Shown here piece by piece: positions 12,590 to 24,300 of a DNA stretch of 64,000 nt (the stretch's first letter is position 1; the number at the start of each line of letters is the position of its first letter). This stretch comes from Misgurnus anguillicaudatus (Eukaryota > Chordata > Actinopteri > Cypriniformes > Cobitidae): NCBI RefSeq assembly GCF_027580225.2, contig NC_073352.2, forward strand, positions 34,955,501 to 35,019,500, written 5' to 3'. The notes under the pieces were generated by a model that worked only from the letters and a program-made list of their open reading frames with translations, did no database searches and had not been told where the DNA came from. Both the position numbers and the translations under genes were made by a program.

Positions 12590-15500
12590 CTTTAAAATAA
12601 ACAAAATTTTTTAATAAATACTACTTGGTGTGATATTTTGTTATCTATAACTTGAAAGTCACATTGTGACCTTAAGTACCCAAACACTTGTTGAGGCCAA
12701 TGCAACGTAATGATTTTTCCAATCTCCAAAGGACCGCATTGCCAAACCAATAACCTCTAAAAAGCTGTAAATGACTCCTGACTAAATTTAGGTTCACCTT
12801 TAGCAAAGAACATTTCCCATTTCCATCATAAAACACAAATCATGACCAACAAACCTTTAGCCCCTCGTCCTCCCATTTCATTCAAACTGCCTTTCAGCAC
12901 TGTGCAGTCTTTCACACCTTCAGTTCATCCATGAAATGTGACATCAGCTGAACTGAATTTGTCTCATTCACAAGCAGGACTTTATGCTCTATTAGTATTC
13001 CTGGCCTGAGCTCAGCAACAGAAAGCTTTACCTGCCCATCGACATGCCAGAAAGTGGGGAACATTTATTGCTTAAGAGCTCATTCATTCACATTTGCAGC
13101 ATCATAATGAATGCCTAAACTTTTACCTCAGTGTCGCCTAGCAACCATCATCTCCATTATGTTTAAAAGTTTAACGTAAGGAGGATGATTAAAAATTGTG
13201 TAGTTCATTGGTTTGCTTAGCATTAACATCTCACAAAACTGATTAAATTCATTAAGGCACGCAGGTGAACACTGAGTCACTATAACATTAAAGTCATTTC
13301 TTTTTACATCAGACTAAATGGTATTTTGTACAGAAATAAGTGCAGATCATTTAATTTAAAGAAACACATTTATGAGTGTTTTATGTAGTGAGGACCAGCA
13401 AAATATCTCACTATCTCACTGTCAGTAAGTACATAAACCTGCACACCTGTGATGTGTTAGGGCAACAGACGGACTTTCTGACCTCTGGCGTTGATGTTTG
13501 TGTCGGGTAGCGGGCTGAAATAAATAATGGATGGATGTTATTTACACACGGAACAGCATAAGGCGTTTCCTCCAGACCTCTTTTGATGAGGTTCTGCCTC
13601 ATTTAGTAGCACCTCGCGGGAACTCTTTAAAGCCGGATGAGATGTTTCCCGGTTCCCCTCTTTCTCCAAACAGCGTCTTCTCTTTTGCAGATCAGAGTAT
13701 TGTTGGATGGGGTGTTTATAAAACAGGCCATGAAATCCTGCTGCGAATGTTGGCATCTCATGCAGATGACTGTAAAATCCCATTGTGCCGTACTTGAGAA
13801 ATGAGAATTTACAGTATGGGGTCTGATTAATATGGATTTGTTCTTTATTAAAGGCCTGGTGGGACTCGACGGTCTTATGTATTTGATCTCATTGCATTTA
13901 GCCTTGTTTACTCAAGGTTTATATCCTCTTTAATGACTGCTTATTTATCAGACAAATGCCTAGTGCTTGGGAAACTCTAATCTGTTGCTCAATTCAAGGC
14001 TACTTACTGAAGACCTTTAAAAGCTGAAATGAGATATTTTGCACAATATTGAATACTAATCTCATCACAGTGAATACAGTATCCCACAATGCAATGTGCT
14101 GAGCATGACCTCCCATTAACTCTTATTCATTTAAAATGCTTTTATCCAAAGCAAAATAAATGAAAAAGCATTAAAACAGAAGTTGCAATGTGTTTATTTC
14201 CCTATCGTGATGTATATCCAAGTGAAATGGCTTCTGAAATCAGCACAAAATTTAATGTGGGACTTGATTTTGTCCATCTGGAACTGAGTGCTCCTGTATG
14301 GCTCAGTGGTAGACAGTCTTGGGTAAGTTACTAAAAAAAGTTATTAATTACTAGTTACTAATTATATCTTCAATCGTGTAATTAAATTACTGTACAAATT
14401 CCTATATAAAAAATGTAATTATGCATTTGTATTACTAAATACTTTCTAAATCCCATTTAGTAAATGATACAAAGACAGGCTTGAAACGGCTTGAATAAAT
14501 CATATAAAACTACAAAAATTATTCTGGTCACAGCTTTTAAGGCCCAATTTACCAAAACTAGATTAATTCACTAAGCATTAACTACTTTTGCCTTAATATA
14601 CTTCTAATTACTGCTCATTAATACTTAGTAAAGTATTTGTTAAGTTTAAGTATTGGTAGGAATTGGATAGGATTAGGGATGTAGAATAAGGCTTTGAATA
14701 AGGCATTAATGTGGGATTTTTAAGTACTATAGCCAATATCTCAGTAATATTAATGCTAATAACCAACTAGTTAATAGTGAGAATTGTAAAGTACACCAGT
14801 ATTTACAAAGTAAGTAAATTGAGAAGGATACACAAAAACATGCATTTTAACTTTAGACTTTAAGGGGTGGTTTCCCAGACAGGGATTAGCTTTAACCAGG
14901 ACTAGACCTATAACTAGTTTTAACAAACATGCCTTACTAAAAACATTACTTGTGTGCATTTTGAAGCAAAACAAAGGGCACTGATATATTTTAAGATATG
15001 TCAATGCAAGTTGTTTTCAGTTTGGACAGCTCTTACATTTATTTTAGTCTAGGTCTAATTCCTATCCAGTGGTTTAGGATAATCCAGGACTAGGCCTTAT
15101 TTTTATTAGGTCATTTAAGAAGTTTTTACAAACATACCTTACAAATCTTAAGACAAAACAACGTCACTGGTATATGTTAAAATTAAACAAGACAAGGTGT
15201 TTTAAATTAAAGCAGCTCAAACATTCCCCGTTCGGGAAACCGCTCCTAAACGTTTACAGTATATACTCCATAGTCCAGAATATTCCACTCCAAACACAGC
15301 CAAAGAATAAACAACACATGTAAAATATACATGAGTAAAACATTTTACCAGCTCTTCCCATTGATTACATCTAAGCCTTTAATCATTTGTTGGATAAAAG
15401 TCAATAAAAAGATCCACACCTGTGAAGTAAAGTACTATAACCCAGGAATCAAATCCCTCCGGGGTCCTTTTGTCCCAGAGCCATCACGGGAGTAATAGGC

Positions 15501-15600
15501 CATCCTGTCCCCCATCATCCTGTCTTACACAGAAGATCATCCACCTGACACCAAAGTTTATTTCTTTCAAGTTTACCTGAATGTAGAAACGGCAAAGTTG
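12590..15600. other. Gene-free stretch
   Basis: No gene could be supported. Open frames on both strands at 13.53-13.80 kb overlap each other and lack splice evidence. At 14305-14460 there is a fragment of the TAAGTTACT / TAGTTACT repeat family that is also at 63306-63650. Confidence 0.5.
14864..15246. mobile_element. MITE, GGGGCGGTTTCCCGGAC family, diverged copy
   Basis: The left end GGGGTGGTTTCCCAGAC and right end TTCGGGAAACCGCTCC are imperfect inverted copies. The interior carries GGATTAGCTTTAACCAGGAC and GTCTAGGTCTAATTCC in inverted relation. A better preserved copy hosts another element at 47503-48037. Confidence 0.65.
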
Positions 15601-15613
15601 AAAGGAAAATTAC

Positions 15614-15721
15614 CTTTTTGTGAGTTTCTTTCCTGCTCTGTATTCCACAGCTTTCTCTTCGCCATTTGAAGGCATTGTTTTCTTCCTGCGGCTGGTCAAC
15701 GTCCAAGCCCGTATGCAGCAG
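15614..15721 (-). CDS. Candidate internal exon of an unrecognised gene
   Basis: A 108-nt phase-0 exon is flanked by a good acceptor (TTATTTCCAG) and donor (AAAAAG|GTAATT). It encodes 36 residues including LLHTGLDVDQPQEENN and FKWRRESCGIQSRK, a hydrophilic protein-like sequence. It ends in phase 0, whereas the 7.3 kb exon enters in phase 1, so at least one further exon would be needed between them. The gene is not recognised. Confidence 0.3.
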
Positions 15722-16149
15722 CTGGAAATAAGACACAATCATCTTGTCTCAAGCCACAGTACATCTTAACTGAGCTTTGGGCTAAACACATTTTTAGAAA
15801 TGCACAGTCAATTTCACAGTTTAATTCTTTTTTTTTTAAGATTTGTAGTGTTCCAGAGAAATGCTTTTTCCAATGTTGGCAGTGAAGTTAAAGACGACAT
15901 GAAATCAAAATGTACCTTGTTCTTTCAGTACCTGTTCATGACTCAATACACCAAATAATCTCATGGCACTTCGTACTTATTTTACCAGGTGGCTAAATCA
16001 AATCAAATCAGTTTACATGACCACACTTTTTTTGTACAATTGCTTTAGTTCCTTTGACGTTTAGGTTAGGGGTGGTGTTTCATTATTGTTTTTTATGATA
16101 ATTATACATTTTTGTATGAATTCATACAAATTAGCCAACTCATAAAATA

Positions 16150-16780
16150 CACATCTAACATTGGCCTGACATCGGATTGATATTAAAAACCAACATCAGC
16201 CTGACCTCCAGATGAAATGTCGTGTTCACATCAAAACCCAACATCATACTGATGTCAAAAACCAACATCAGCCTGACATCCAGATTTAACGTTGTGTTTA
16301 TGTCAAACCCCAACGTTGGTTTGACATCCAGATGTAACGTTAGCCTGACGTCAGGTTGATGTAAAAACCAACGTCAGACTAACATCCAGATATAACGTCA
16401 AGTTGACATTAAAAACCGACAACAAACTAATGTCCAGATGTAACCGTGTTAAACCCAATATCAGATTGATGTCAAAAACCAACTCCAGCCTGACGTCCAG
16501 ATGTAATGTCATGTTGACGCTAAAACCCAACATGGTTTGACATTCAGACGTAATGTTGGCCTGACATCACGCCGTTACGTCGGGTTGACTAAAAAAAACA
16601 ATGTTGAACTAACATCCAGATGTAATGTTGTGTTAATGACAAAACCCAATCGGCCTGACGTCCAGATGTAACAGCAATGTGAAAACCCAACGTTGGTTTG
16701 AGGTTCAGATGTAACGTCGGCTGACGTCAAAACTAACGTTGGCCTGATATCAAGCTTAAACATCAAGCTGTACCTAATAC
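16150..16780. repeat. Degenerate minisatellite of ACGT/CATCCAGATGTAACGT units
   Basis: Tandem diverged units contain CCTGACATCCAGATGTAACG, GTTGACGTCAAAACCCAAC and AACGTTGG. Period is roughly 50-60 bp, with several deletions. A related short stretch lies near 19215-19265. The minus-strand frames across it are translated repeat (LDVSLTLVF-like). Confidence 0.85.
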
Positions 16781-18759
16781 CAAGTATCTAATAACCAAAT
16801 TTTGACTATTTTTTGCCAGTGTAGTTTTTCATGAGCAAAGTAAATCTAACTCCATCCACATCAAACTCACACTTCTGACTCTAAGACACTCCCACCTTTT
16901 ACAACACAATCAATCGCTGATGGATAAAAACATATCGCACACTACATTTCTTTTCTTATTGAATAACCTGCTCCACTTTAAAATATGCCACATTAAATAA
17001 GTAAAATGGCCTTTAAATGTCATTTCATTTTAAGTTTAAGAGCTGCCTCGAACTTTTATGACATTGATCAATACCTGCAGCAAATAAAACGCTCATTTTA
17101 TTTGTGCCTTAACTCCTTTTAGCAAACCGATTTTCTAATGTCCATATGTGGCCACGAGGAAGCAAAGTTAACACATCGCAGCAGTTATAAATTAGACACG
17201 TGGAATAAATGGGTAAAAGAAAGTGAAGGGATATTTTATTGAAAAAGCCTTTAAAGTGAACTGCCTGCCATCATTATCTGGGACACAAAGCACTTGCAGG
17301 GAAGAGAGGTGACAAAACATTTAGCTTTATTTTAATAATTTAAACCATTTGAAATGAGCTACTTTAGGAGCAATGCTGAAATTTACCATTTGTGCCAATT
17401 AACCCATTATGATTCCTAGTCCAGACTATTTGAATCGATTTTACAATTTTGGAAAAGTCACAAACGCTTGCTTCCTGCAATATCTTCTCAAGTTGCAGGA
17501 AACTTGTAAAAACATCAAAAAAAGTACAAACCCATATATAATACTCGGCAACGACTGTTACGGTATTTGTAGCATGGAGTATATAGTAAATACCATGGTA
17601 CTGCCAGAGTATTTTTGTAAGCAGACCAAGGCTTGAGCATATCCAGAACTGTGATGTTGTTAAGGCAAGCATTTCATTGGCAAGAGCACTACACATAAGA
17701 GCTCAACACTTCACATCCCACTGCAGGCTCTTCTTAAGATGAGTACCCTTCATACACGGTCTTAACCCTGATCCGCACTGGTAAAATAAGGATTAGACAA
17801 AGTAAACATAGCCAGAATAGTTACAAAAAACATAACAGCGAATAATGGCTTACAGTAATAAAAGAAAATATTCTTCACAGGAAACTGTTAAAAGCTTCCT
17901 CATATCTGCATCAAAGCCGGTATCCTTAAAAACATAATTGGTTGTAAACCATACAGTTAGTTTTAATTTGACAAAATGAGTAAAGGGGAGCTTGACATTC
18001 TTGGTGATGATTATGTGATCTTGACCTCACAAAGTATTCAAAGTGTCACACTAGCTTGTTACCAGGACCAGAATCTGCTTGACTTCATTTTGTGCACTGT
18101 TAAAAAATGCAGCATGAAGTTTAAACAACTTAATTATACAAATCAATTAACCAACTTTATTAAGTTTTGACTTGTGATAGGTTGACATAACTTAGAAAAA
18201 CAAGATGAAATTGTTTAACTTAAGTTAAAGTAACATAAAAATAAATGTTGATATAATTCGATATAATAATGTGTGTTGAATTTGTGAAAAAGGTGTTTGA
18301 AATAAATCATTTTTTAATCTATTTAACTTTAATTCTGCATTGCTGTTTCCATCCTCATAAAAAGGCTGTTCAGTTCCTGTGTCTATGAAGCCCCTCCCTC
18401 AGAAATACTCAATATTCTCAGATTGGTTAGCCGTTTCGAAAAGCCCCCTTTGTTGCGTGTTGCCAGGGGCAGGATTTGTGATGTCACTAACCTAGGAAGA
18501 GACTTAGTTGTAGGCAATTCAGCCGTTCGCTGTAGTTTTTTTAGAAGTGATTTCTGTTAAAGCAAATATCTCCCAGTGCATTGAACTTTAAGCGTTGTAT
18601 CTGCAATGTTACACATTAACTACACTTAAAAAAGCAGATTCAGAATCAACTTCACCTTTAAACAAAGCTGAGAGTACAACACTCGTATTAGTCACTAAAG
18701 GCACAAGCAAATAAGTCAAATATAACAGAAGAGGTCAAGAGCATAGACTAAGAAGAATC

Positions 18760-19049
18760 GGTAACACTTTACAATAACTACATTAGTTAACATGATCTAA
18801 TAAGGAACTGCACTTATACAGCATTTATTCATCTTTGTTTATGTTAATTTCAACAATCACTAATTTTTTAAAATCTTGTTAACGTTAGTTTATGCACCAT
18901 GAACTAACATGAATAAACAATTAAAAGATTTATTTCTATCAACTAGCATTAATAAAGATTAATAAATAATGTATTGCTCATGGTTTGTTCATGTTGGTTA
19001 ATATACATTAATTAATGTTAATTAATTAACCTTATTGTAAAGTGTTACT
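18760..19049. mobile_element. MITE, GGTAACACTTTA family, copy 1
   Basis: The left end GGTAACACTTTACAATAA is mirrored by TTATTGTAAAGTGTTAC at the right. The interior is rich in TTAGTTAAC / GTTAACTAA-type words. A second copy lies at 54042-54359. Confidence 0.75.
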
Positions 19050-20165
19050 AAAGAATCAGTCTGCAAAAATCTGTGGTGTAGCTGCAGATTAACTTTGGGT
19101 CAGAGGATAATTTCTCACATCTTCACCAAATTTAGGTCAGATATTCTTGAGAGCATGCTGGACAAAATTTACAAAGAACTTCATTTGCATCAACAAATGA
19201 TGATGATATCATGTAACATGTCGGACTGACGTCAAGCTGTAATGTTTGGCAATAAACGTTTAACGTATGATCAAAATGCCATAACAACCTAAATATAGAT
19301 GTGGTAACTTTGGAATAACTTGGCCTGAAATCATGCTCCATATATTCCTCTGGACACAAAACTCGTGTATCACTTGAATGCACATCAATGCCACAATGAT
19401 AAGAGTACCACATCATTTTGGTTAGAACCGCTAATGGTATATAAATAGCAACACAATCTCATGACGTATTTTTGTAGGCCAACCCGGAAGCCAGCAGGAC
19501 ATTGGTTTCCTCACAAAACAGCCCATTTATTTTCCCCATACTTTTCACAAAAAATAACCTCCGTGTTTAACAAAAGACACTTGCACGTTTTGTCCAAGTT
19601 AAACATAGATGAAAACAAATGTTATACTTCTGAAGTGTAAAAGCGTTTACTAGACAAATCTTGACTTCAAAATTCAAAAAATTGTGAAGACTTACTTGTT
19701 AGGCATGACATGTAAGTGGCATAAACTTTTGTTAAACACAGAGCTTATATTTTTTTAATAATCCAAAAGTCTATGGGAAAAACGAATGGGCTGTTCGGCG
19801 AGGAAACGAGTGTCCCGCCAACCTCCGGGTTGGCCCACAAAAATAGGTCATCCAAACAGCACTCTATTCATAACTATCCTATGATTTGGCTAGCTGACTT
19901 CTTACAATGTTAAATACTATTTTTTCTCTCTTCAGTGATGCTGTGTTAAGGGTCGGGGTGGGGCTTCAATATTGCTTTTTTCTAATATCATACATATTTC
20001 TACAATTCATTTACAACAAATTCATACAATTAAACCACCTCGTAAAGTAGTAACAAGTTCCTGCGAAATCAAAATGTAAATACTGATAACTTGTAACCAG
20101 ACCCACACCAAACCTGTACACACACAAGTCTGCAGAAAGAGCAAACAATTTTGGCAGAACTGTAC

Positions 20166-20423
20166 TCTAAAAAATACTAGGTTATTTTCAACCAGGCACA
20201 GGGTCAAAAGGGAAGAGCCCAGCTCGCTGGGTTGTTTCAATGCTGGGCTGTTTCCGACCCCAAAACGCTGGGCTGTTTCCGACCCAAAAACGCTGGGTCA
20301 AATATAAATGTTTTGGGTTAACTGTAACCTAGATATAATTTTTTTTGGTTAACTGTAACCTAGCTGCTGGGCTCGTCCCTTTATGACCCTATGCTGGGTT
20401 GAAAATAACCCAGCATTTTTTAG
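20166..20423. mobile_element. MITE with AACCCAGCATTTTTTAG ends
   Basis: The left end CTAAAAAATACTAGGTTATT is nearly the complement of the right end GAAAATAACCCAGCATTTTT plus TAG. The interior has repeated GCTGGGCTGTTTCCGACCC units. Diverged relatives appear in a gstp2 intron at about 35,950-36,240. Confidence 0.75.
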
Positions 20424-21350
20424 GCTCGGCTTGTGCCCTTTATTCAAAGTTTATGCTTCGTCTCGTGTGTTTTACATATTTTGAACACTTTCGATTAATT
20501 TACTGGTTTTCTGCAACAAACAAGAATGCAGTATCATCAATCAAAATTCTGCTGGGTTATTTTAAATAATGCTGGGACAGAACATAAATAAACCTATGCT
20601 GGGTTGTTTTTCAATTCAGAAGACATCAAATCTATCTAGGGCTCCTCATCATGAACCATCCTTCAATATATTTTAACCTACAATGACCACAAATAACTAC
20701 TCTGGCTCTTAATGAAGCAGCAGTTTGTTTTGCATCTGCGATTACACATGTTTTCAAATGTACAACATACTTTTTCAAACGCTTGAGACATCATGTTGGT
20801 TATTATGTTTGTAGGCTGCAATTACTGAAAGTTTTACTCTGATCTAAAAGCATTTCGATCTTTTTAAATGTTAATGAAATGTTGGCAGACTCAGGCTCAA
20901 TTTAAAAGCTCTCAGGCTACCTTATGTCTGCAAACATCAAAACCACTTTCACATCTTCTTTTCATCTCTAACAAACAGGAAATGTAGGACAAAAAAATAA
21001 ACCTTTAGCATTATTACAATTTCTGAACATACAAAAATCTGTGTACAGGTTAAGGAGTGTTTTATGACACCTGAAGCATGTCAGTAACTTAAATCTTTAA
21101 CGGTAAACTTGAATTAAGCCAAAGAATATGCTAGGGATGACTGTTACCATTTACTAAACAATTTCATTTCATTCTTCATTACAGTTGAAATGTTTTCTTA
21201 TGGCTAACTGCTTCTTTGACTTACAAGTACAGCAAGGCTTATTCGAATACAGCCGGGTAAACATTCATACACATATGAAGAGTCCTCTCAGATCATAGCA
21301 TTTCTAAGTTCTTGCTCTGTCTAAGCATGTGTTTAGGTCTGCGGTCCAGC

Positions 21351-24300
21351 TCAGGGGTCACTGGGCTCCTCGTCGGGCTGATGGGTCGAAGAAGAGGGGG
21401 CGTCAGTAGAAGAGGGGGCGGAGTCAGCCGAGCCATATGTCTTCTGGAGAGAGCGGGACATGTAATTCCAGTATTCCCTTCTAATGGTGTCCTGTTTCTC
21501 TGCCAGTAACTTACAAAGCTAAAAACAACAAAAAGAAAAGAGTTACATTTAAAGATAGACAAAAAAATGGCTGGGTGGGAAAAGTATAAATGCAATCGCC
21601 CAAAACTGAACATGGATCTATTGCATAAGTACTACAGATTAGCATGTCTGGGCCAGGTTTGCAATGGTTTTGATAAGGATTGAAATCAATCATTGTATAC
21701 TCCGAGACATCATGACATTGTTGTGCAAACAATGTTGAAGTCTAAATGCAGCTGTGACATTTTCTCATGTAAAAGAGAGTAATGTGGTAGAGCAGTGAAG
21801 GCGACGTCTCTCTCTGCGCAGCAGTAAAAGCCTCTTCAGATACTCTCATCAATATTCTGCACTCTATAGTCTCACTAAAGGTCACTGATCTCAGGTCTGC
21901 TGCTTAACATGCTGACGAATTCTTCAAGACATTCCAGAAACATGGAGGATTTGTATGAGGTCTCCATAATAAAACCTAAAACATATCACAAGGATTCAGT
22001 TTTTCCCTTTAAGACGACTGAACACAAATCACCCAGAACGCTTTTTCCCTGAAACGCTGAATGCAGCCAGACCCAAAACACTGTGAATGCATTTCATTCT
22101 CATCTCCATATGCATGCGATTCTGACTGCGTCTGCACGCGGCCTGAAAACAGAAAATCATTTTCTGCTCCATCATCGTGGCAACACAGGAAGAGAATCCA
22201 ACAGCAATGAAATCTCATTAACCTCAACACAGACACAACATCCGCAAGTTTGCTCAGACGCAGAGAGGAAAAGACGGAGAAATACTCCAGAGGCACATTA
22301 CACTTTCTTGGCCCCATTTTCTTTTTGTGCTGGAGTTGAGCTCTCAAAGGTACGCATGCAACTTCCAAACGTTTCATATCCATTTTGTTTATTAATACTG
22401 AATCAAAGATCATTTATTCATTTATATCTATCAAGTTGTGTCGAGTTAATATTTAAAGATACAGGCTTTCAGTTAAACCCATTCAGAATTCTCAATGATC
22501 ACACTGACTGGATGTGAATGTTGTCTATTTCTGTATTGAGCTGTCACTCAAAACAGTTACATATTAAGTTTCTACAAAATATACATGGTAGTTGTGGGTT
22601 GAACCCAAAAAATTAAACCTACAGATCGGCACTACAGGATCTCACAAAACACATATTCTGTAACACTATTTTACATGTCATATTGGGATAATAAAATATT
22701 TAAATGTGCATTACATAACTTTTAGACAGAATTCAGTCCCTCCAGAAAAACGCGATTGTGCGATCGCGCGATATATTGCATAATCAGCCAAAGTATGACG
22801 CACTTTCGCCGCATTAATTACATATTTCCGCGCACAAAATATGCGGGGCTTGCATGATTTCATAATCTCCGCATTTTCGTAGCAAAAAGTCACATATATA
22901 TTAGCAGAAAGTTGAAAAATGTTGCATTTACTTCCCAAAAGCGCAGCCGTGTCCTCTATTGCCATGGGAACGTTATGAAGTGACGTGATACATCATTGCA
23001 GCTTTTGCAAGTTTCCGCAGTTTTTGCAAGTTCCACAATTTTCACAAATTCCTGCAATTCCATCGCATAAATTGCATAAATATCCTGCATATTCCATCGC
23101 ATTTTTTAAGAAAACCTGCCGCAAAATCGAGGATTTTTGCCCGCAACAATCACAAAAAAACTCCGCGTTTTTCTGGAAGGACTGAGAATTGCATCATATA
23201 TACATAACTATACAGTCCCCCCATTTATTCGCGATCGCTACACACAGCGCAAAATCAACATGTTGTGTTATTTTGCGATCATGCATAATTTGTTATTTCC
23301 ATATTTTTTATAAAATGATATAACATTCTGTCATGACTCGGAGTAGACAAACTGGGTGAACATTTCTGACTTTATTTTACTAAAGCACATGAACAATCTC
23401 TTTCTCCAGCACACTGCACCCACTACCAACAACCCTGCGCCCCCCAATTATCAGTGAATCACAATCTCCCTAAATCACATTATCTCTTCTTTAATTCTAA
23501 AGTTGTGGCGCACCTCATGTCTCACATAAATGCTAACAATCAGGTGAAGTAATATCATAATGCAATAGACTGTTTTGTAATCAGGGTTCCCACACTTTAG
23601 TTAACTTCAAATTCAAGGACCTTTCAAGGACTTTCCAGGTCCAATACCCTCAAATTAAATGTGGGGACACATTTTAAGTGAGAGTAAGGTTACATTGTGT
23701 TACCTTTTAAGATACATTGTTACAGTTTCCTTTTGAAGGAACTTGCGCTGCGTCACTGCGGTGACACTTTTTGGACACCTCCAGGGGTAAGTGCGTTTGA
23801 ATGTGTTTTGATTTGATTTGTTTATTTGCACATTTAAAATACAACTTTAATAAATCCATAAAAGGAAACAAAAGAAAAAAAAATACTGTGCGGGAGAGAG
23901 TGAGAAGACCCTAAGGTCTTATAAAACCACCTCCCCGAAATCTCATTAAATGAAACATAATGTTACATGATCAAACGAGACAATACAATCAATACATAAA
24001 TCATTTTAATATAACAAATTTACTAAATAAACTTATTTGTATATTAACATTTTTTTCAATTCTCCTTTAAAAGAGGTTAAAGTGATTTTAGTCTTTAATG
24101 CAGAATCTAAATGATTCCAAAGGGAAGGCCCTCTGTATTTTAGTGTAGATTGATTAGCTGTTGTTCTACAAAAAGGAAAATAAAAATCTTTGAGGCGCCT
24201 TGTGGAGTAGGCATGAACATCCGAAGAATACATGAAAAAGTTTTTAAAAGCTCTGGGCATAATTTTTGCCATATTCACATACTTATACATAAAGATGTTT

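Larger units (their letters stand above)
16790..21350. other. Gene-free stretch downstream of fnta
   Basis: Two MITEs are described separately. The remaining open frames (17.36-17.70, 19.13-19.42, 20.02-20.24 kb) show no recognisable protein or splice context. The fnta 3' UTR must start at 21350 and run leftwards; its poly(A) site was not located. Confidence 0.5.

Noticed and set aside
13531..13797. 88-codon plus-strand frame and its minus-strand counterpart
   Set aside because: Both strands are open, with no matching splice pair or recognisable protein. It may be conserved non-coding sequence, but nothing shows it.
16351..16766. Minus-strand frames with repeated LDVSLTLVF-like segments
   Set aside because: They come from the tandem minisatellite; the frames break at unit indels.
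22009..22517. Overlapping 134- and 144-codon frames on opposite strands
   Set aside because: No domain or splice evidence; they lie in fnta intron 8 and look like chance open frames.
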